A DNA stretch of 8,627 nucleotides. Source: DATCVA01 sp036567205. GTDB lineage: Bacteria; Pseudomonadota; Gammaproteobacteria; Burkholderiales; Burkholderiaceae_B. Both the position numbers and the translations under genes were made by a program. Below, in pieces: positions 6,369 through 8,627 of the stretch (positions within the stretch are counted from its first letter, which is position 1; each line of letters opens with the position of its first letter). The notes under the pieces were generated by a model, which searched no databases, was not told where the DNA came from, and saw only the letters and a program-made list of their open reading frames with translations. Location of the stretch: contig DATCVA010000180.1 in NCBI GenBank assembly GCA_036567205.1, positions 1-8,627 of the forward strand. The letters are read 5' to 3'.

Positions 6369-6953
6369 TTAACGCGATGGGTCTACATCGCCAAGAAGGT
6401 TGCCGGACTTAATTGCTCCGGGCAGCCAAAGTACAAACACGGCAACAGCCCAAAATATCATTGATGCTCCGGCGTTCCATTGATCGTCAACAAGATACAC
6501 GCTACACAATTGCTGCGGCGCTTCCTGATAAATCAGTCCGACAGCGATGGTCATCCAGCACCAGTTGAATATGAAAAACGCCTGGATCACCACGCCCGCC
6601 TGTCGCCAGGAGGCTCCCATCAATATACCGGCAGCGAGCCAACTAAGTACTTTGGCAAGGCCTGCAGCCGGGTACAGCACAGCCAGATCCAGCGATGCAG
6701 GCACCATCCAGAACGCGGTCACTAAAGCAGTAAACACCAGAGCAGTCAGCCCCTTGGCATTCCACAAAGCAATCCGGCGTTCCAGGCGCGGACCCACGAC
6801 CGAAGCGGTCAACCATCCGATAATAAACAGAGCGGGAAACTCCAGCCCCATATGCCGGGCCATGGTGGCCTCGAACCATGGTTGCAGCGCTGCTGCCGCA
6901 ACAAGCAGCAAACCGGGCAACCAGGCGGCATAACGGTGTGATTGCCAGGCCAT
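6369..6953 (-). CDS. Polytopic membrane protein, putative CtaG-like (caa3_CtaG type) oxidase assembly factor
   Basis: The 194-residue product is almost entirely hydrophobic, with about six membrane segments near 10-26, 38-55, 66-84, 88-112, 118-142 and 160-178. I do not recognise it with certainty. Three short stretches recall the caa3_CtaG family: T30-MARHM-35 against the HMxxHM of CtaG, FWMVP near residue 81, and DDQWNAGASMIFW near 156, compared with the DQQLGGLLMW-like block. The first His of the HMxxHM pair would be Thr here, and the protein is shorter than typical CtaG. Its position directly after a Sco gene in an oxidase operon supports an assembly role. The ATG at 6953 begins two bases after the sco stop; a TTG at 6959 would overlap that stop as TTGA and add two residues. 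Gene: confident. Function: tentative. Confidence 0.65.
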   Translation of the reverse strand: MAWQSHRYAAWLPGLLLVAAAALQPWFEATMARHMGLEFPALFIIGWLTASVVGPRLERRIALWNAKGLTALVFTALVTAFWMVPASLDLAVLYPAAGLAKVLSWLAAGILMGASWRQAGVVIQAFFIFNWCWMTIAVGLIYQEAPQQLCSVYLVDDQWNAGASMIFWAVAVFVLWLPGAIKSGNLLGDVDPSR

Positions 6954-6955
6954 AG

Positions 6956-7588
6956 TCAACGTCTCGCCGTATATAAGTAATCGGCCAATGCCAGGTCGGC
7001 CCGATCAACATCGTAGGCTTTGACCAGCTTGCCCTCTTCGTTAATGCGAAATAACGCGGCATTATGCGAATAACCGCCCAGACCGTCGGGAATAATCACG
7101 ATGTCGAACAAATTGAGCATGGATTCCAGATCGGACGATCTGGCGACCGTTGCCGAGCGCCACAGCGATGCGTCGGCCCCCAGACTGCGGGCGTGCTTCG
7201 CCAACGCCGCAGGCGTATCGTTGAACGGATCGAAGCTGAGCGTCAGCAAGCGCACGCGCCCTTCAAGCCCCCGATTGCGTATTTCCTGTTGCAGGAAAGC
7301 CTGGCCCGATGCGCTGGTGCGGCATATGGTCTGGCAACTGGTATAAAGCAGCGTCACAAAAGTGGTATACGACGATGCTTCGCCGTAGTCGGATAAGGAC
7401 AATGCCTTACCCGACTGATCCACCAAGGGCAGGTTCGGTAAAGTGCGTGGCTCGCGCTCCAGATCAACCCGGCGCACGCCATCGGCGGTAACCGCGGCGA
7501 AACCGCGTGTTACCCCGCCCAACGCCATCAGCCCCAACGCCACTACAGCGCAGATGGCCGCCAGCGTCTTGATGGCGCCGTGTGTCAT
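6956..7588 (-). CDS. Sco1/SenC-family copper chaperone for oxidase assembly
   Basis: Sco proteins are membrane-tethered, thioredoxin-fold proteins facing the periplasm that deliver copper to, or reduce thiols in, haem-copper oxidases. The 210 residues start with a hydrophobic anchor or signal (about 8-32). A thioredoxin-like domain follows, with the copper-binding C85-x3-C89 in LYTSCQTIC, LSFDPFNDTP (117-126) and the third ligand H175 in GGYSHNAALF. All three Cu ligands are therefore present. The ATG at 7588 overlaps the stop of the upstream cytochrome gene as ATGA, and its own TGA is almost joined to the next gene, so translation is probably coupled along the operon. Many Sco proteins serve the CuA site, which cbb3-type oxidases lack; others help form CuB. 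The adjacent CcoO-like gene makes the CuB role the likelier one here, by inference. Confidence 0.92.
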   Translation of the reverse strand: MTHGAIKTLAAICAVVALGLMALGGVTRGFAAVTADGVRRVDLEREPRTLPNLPLVDQSGKALSLSDYGEASSYTTFVTLLYTSCQTICRTSASGQAFLQQEIRNRGLEGRVRLLTLSFDPFNDTPAALAKHARSLGADASLWRSATVARSSDLESMLNLFDIVIIPDGLGGYSHNAALFRINEEGKLVKAYDVDRADLALADYLYTARR

Positions 7589-8202
7589 GACGTATGTGCA
7601 GCCGGAGCAGCGCCCGCGTCAGCGGCAGGAATGTCGGCGACGTTGCTCCAGGGCTCGGTCTGGGATGCCGTCGCCGCACGCGCGGCTTCGACCGCCGCCG
7701 TTTCAACAGCTGGACTATCGTTGCCCCACTCGGAACGGATAAACGTCAGAACGGCCGCAATTTGCGCATCGTTCAATTGGGTACCGAAAGCCGGCATTGC
7801 ACCGTTATAAGTCGTACCCGCCACCTCGATGGGGCCCGTCAACCCGTGCAGCACGATTTGCGCAGCAACGTTTGGATCGCCTGTTACCCAAGAGGCGCCC
7901 GCCAATGGCGGAAACACCCCTGGCAAGCCTTGTCCAGTTGCCTGATGACAAGCCTGGCAGGTAGTCGTATAAATTTGACGCCCATCGACAACGCTGCCCT
8001 GATCATCGCCTGCACTGGCAGCCAGAGTCGAAGGAATCCGCCGGTCGCCCAGTGACGCTACCCCGGTGGGATCGGCGTTAAGAATGTAATAAATCGCCCA
8101 TGCAAACAGACCGACAATCAGGCCCAGAATCACACGCGGCACCGGGTTATACAGCTCTTTCGGATCGGCGTGCTCGGAGCTACGGGTTTGTTTGGGTCTC
8201 AT
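7585..8202 (-). CDS. Membrane-anchored monohaem c-type cytochrome
   Basis: This 205-residue protein has one membrane anchor (about 19-42) and a class I cytochrome c domain facing the periplasm. It carries a single haem site C82-QA-C85-H86 and a likely axial Met in GAMPAFG (M136). After the domain, a tail from about residue 163 is rich in Ala and acidic residues and shows no recognised fold. The start is the ATG at 8202, because AGGAA (minus strand, 8213-8209) lies six bases upstream. An earlier in-frame start at 8265 would lie deep inside the preceding gene. It overlaps the CcoO-like gene by 23 bases and the sco gene by four (ATGA). It probably carries electrons to, or is a subunit of, the oxidase encoded alongside, in the place usually taken by dihaem CcoP. 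Confidence 0.9.
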   Translation of the reverse strand: MRPKQTRSSEHADPKELYNPVPRVILGLIVGLFAWAIYYILNADPTGVASLGDRRIPSTLAASAGDDQGSVVDGRQIYTTTCQACHQATGQGLPGVFPPLAGASWVTGDPNVAAQIVLHGLTGPIEVAGTTYNGAMPAFGTQLNDAQIAAVLTFIRSEWGNDSPAVETAAVEAARAATASQTEPWSNVADIPAADAGAAPAAHTS

Positions 8203-8627
8203 CGTTTTTTCCTGATTCGTTAATATCGGCCGCATTGGCGGGCTCTTCCAGGCGCTTGGGAGCAAGGCGGCTGGCCGCCCACTCGGCCTCTTCCGCCGAA
8301 AGTACGGTGTAGGTACGATTCAGGCCTTGCAGATAAGCCACCAGGTCCAGGGCCTCTGGCTTGGCAACAACAACTTTACCCTCTTCCACCGCGCCGGGCG
8401 GCAATGAAACCACGCGTTCGCCTTTCGCCACGGCGGCGGGATCTTTCACTTCGAACATATAGCGATAGGCCGGCATGATGCTTCCAGGAACATAAGCACG
8501 CGGCTGGAACAAGTGCCCCAGGTGCCAGTCCGCGCTGGGCTGACGGGCGCCGATATTGAACAGATCGGGGCCGGTGCGCATCGTACCGAGCAAAGGAGGA
8601 CTGTCGTAATGGTAATCGGCGGCCACC
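8180..8627 (-). CDS. FixO/CcoO-like cytochrome c subunit of a cbb3-type oxidase, C-terminal part (cut by right edge)
   Basis: The frame is open to the right edge, and 148 codons of the C-terminal part are visible. The block RTGPDLFNIGARQPSADWHL followed by GHLFQPRAYVPGSIMPAYRYMF matches the signature of FixO/CcoO, the monohaem subunit of cbb3-type cytochrome c oxidases; the Met in GSIMPAY is the expected distal haem ligand. LDLVAYLQGLNRTY near the end is also typical of the family's last helix. The CxxCH haem site and N-terminal membrane anchor must lie beyond the window. The leftmost 23 bases overlap the cytochrome c gene. A tail of about 35 hydrophilic, acidic residues follows the conserved helix. 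The catalytic subunit gene, a CcoN homologue, should lie just upstream off the right edge. Confidence 0.88.
   Translation of the reverse strand, partial: VAADYHYDSPPLLGTMRTGPDLFNIGARQPSADWHLGHLFQPRAYVPGSIMPAYRYMFEVKDPAAVAKGERVVSLPPGAVEEGKVVVAKPEALDLVAYLQGLNRTYTVLSAEEAEWAASRLAPKRLEEPANAADINESGKNDETQTNP

Noticed and set aside
8203..8265. An upstream start for the monohaem cytochrome at 8265.
   Set aside because: It would add 21 residues lying wholly inside the CcoO-like gene; the ATG at 8202 has a good AGGAA at the right distance.
1..8627. A hidden defence, toxin-antitoxin or prophage system.
   Set aside because: Every long frame that looks real belongs to a recognised housekeeping or respiratory family. 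No toxin-antitoxin pairs, nuclease-helicase clusters, phage genes or repeat arrays are present.

Overview
The window looks like an ordinary chromosomal segment from a betaproteobacterium, most likely Burkholderiales and probably Alcaligenaceae (Bordetella/Pusillimonas-like). The reasons are the gene order trxB | ftsK-lolA-rarA, which I recognise as conserved in that group (serS commonly follows rarA there), the moderately high GC, and protein sequences that fit the group. The taxonomic call is inference from gene order and sequence character; no database search was possible.

Left block, minus strand (1-3831): ftsK, lolA and rarA read leftwards in that order, and rarA runs off the left edge after 230 codons. 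They encode a DNA translocase for chromosome segregation at the septum, the periplasmic carrier for outer-membrane lipoproteins, and a replication-fork AAA+ ATPase. Short gaps (82 and 76 bases) with no convincing terminator suggest one transcription unit. The ftsK/lolA gap holds an imperfect stem-loop region and a 10-base direct repeat.

Divergent promoter and right-facing block, plus strand (3832-5972): a 41-44 base gap separates ftsK from trxB and contains the 8-base palindrome ATTATAAT, which supplies a perfect TATAAT on both strands. trxB (thioredoxin reductase) overlaps a gene for a Smr-domain protein by 14 bases. After 65 bases comes a small EmrE-type multidrug transporter with a clear ribosome binding site.

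Intergenic region (5973-6368): this is visibly richer in A+T than its surroundings and lies between convergent genes. It has a perfect 14-bp stem that should terminate transcription in both directions, and several other inverted repeats. I see no convincing gene in it.

Right block, minus strand (6369-8627): a tightly packed operon reading leftwards encodes respiratory-oxidase functions. In transcription order it holds a FixO/CcoO-like cytochrome c subunit (cut at the right edge), a membrane-anchored monohaem cytochrome c, a Sco-family copper chaperone, and a small polytopic protein that resembles CtaG-type oxidase assembly factors. Adjacent genes overlap or nearly touch. Combining a cbb3-type subunit with Sco- and CtaG-type assembly proteins, and a monohaem cytochrome c where a dihaem CcoP would be expected, is the most interesting biology here. 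I found no phage, insertion sequence, CRISPR array, RNA gene or defence system.
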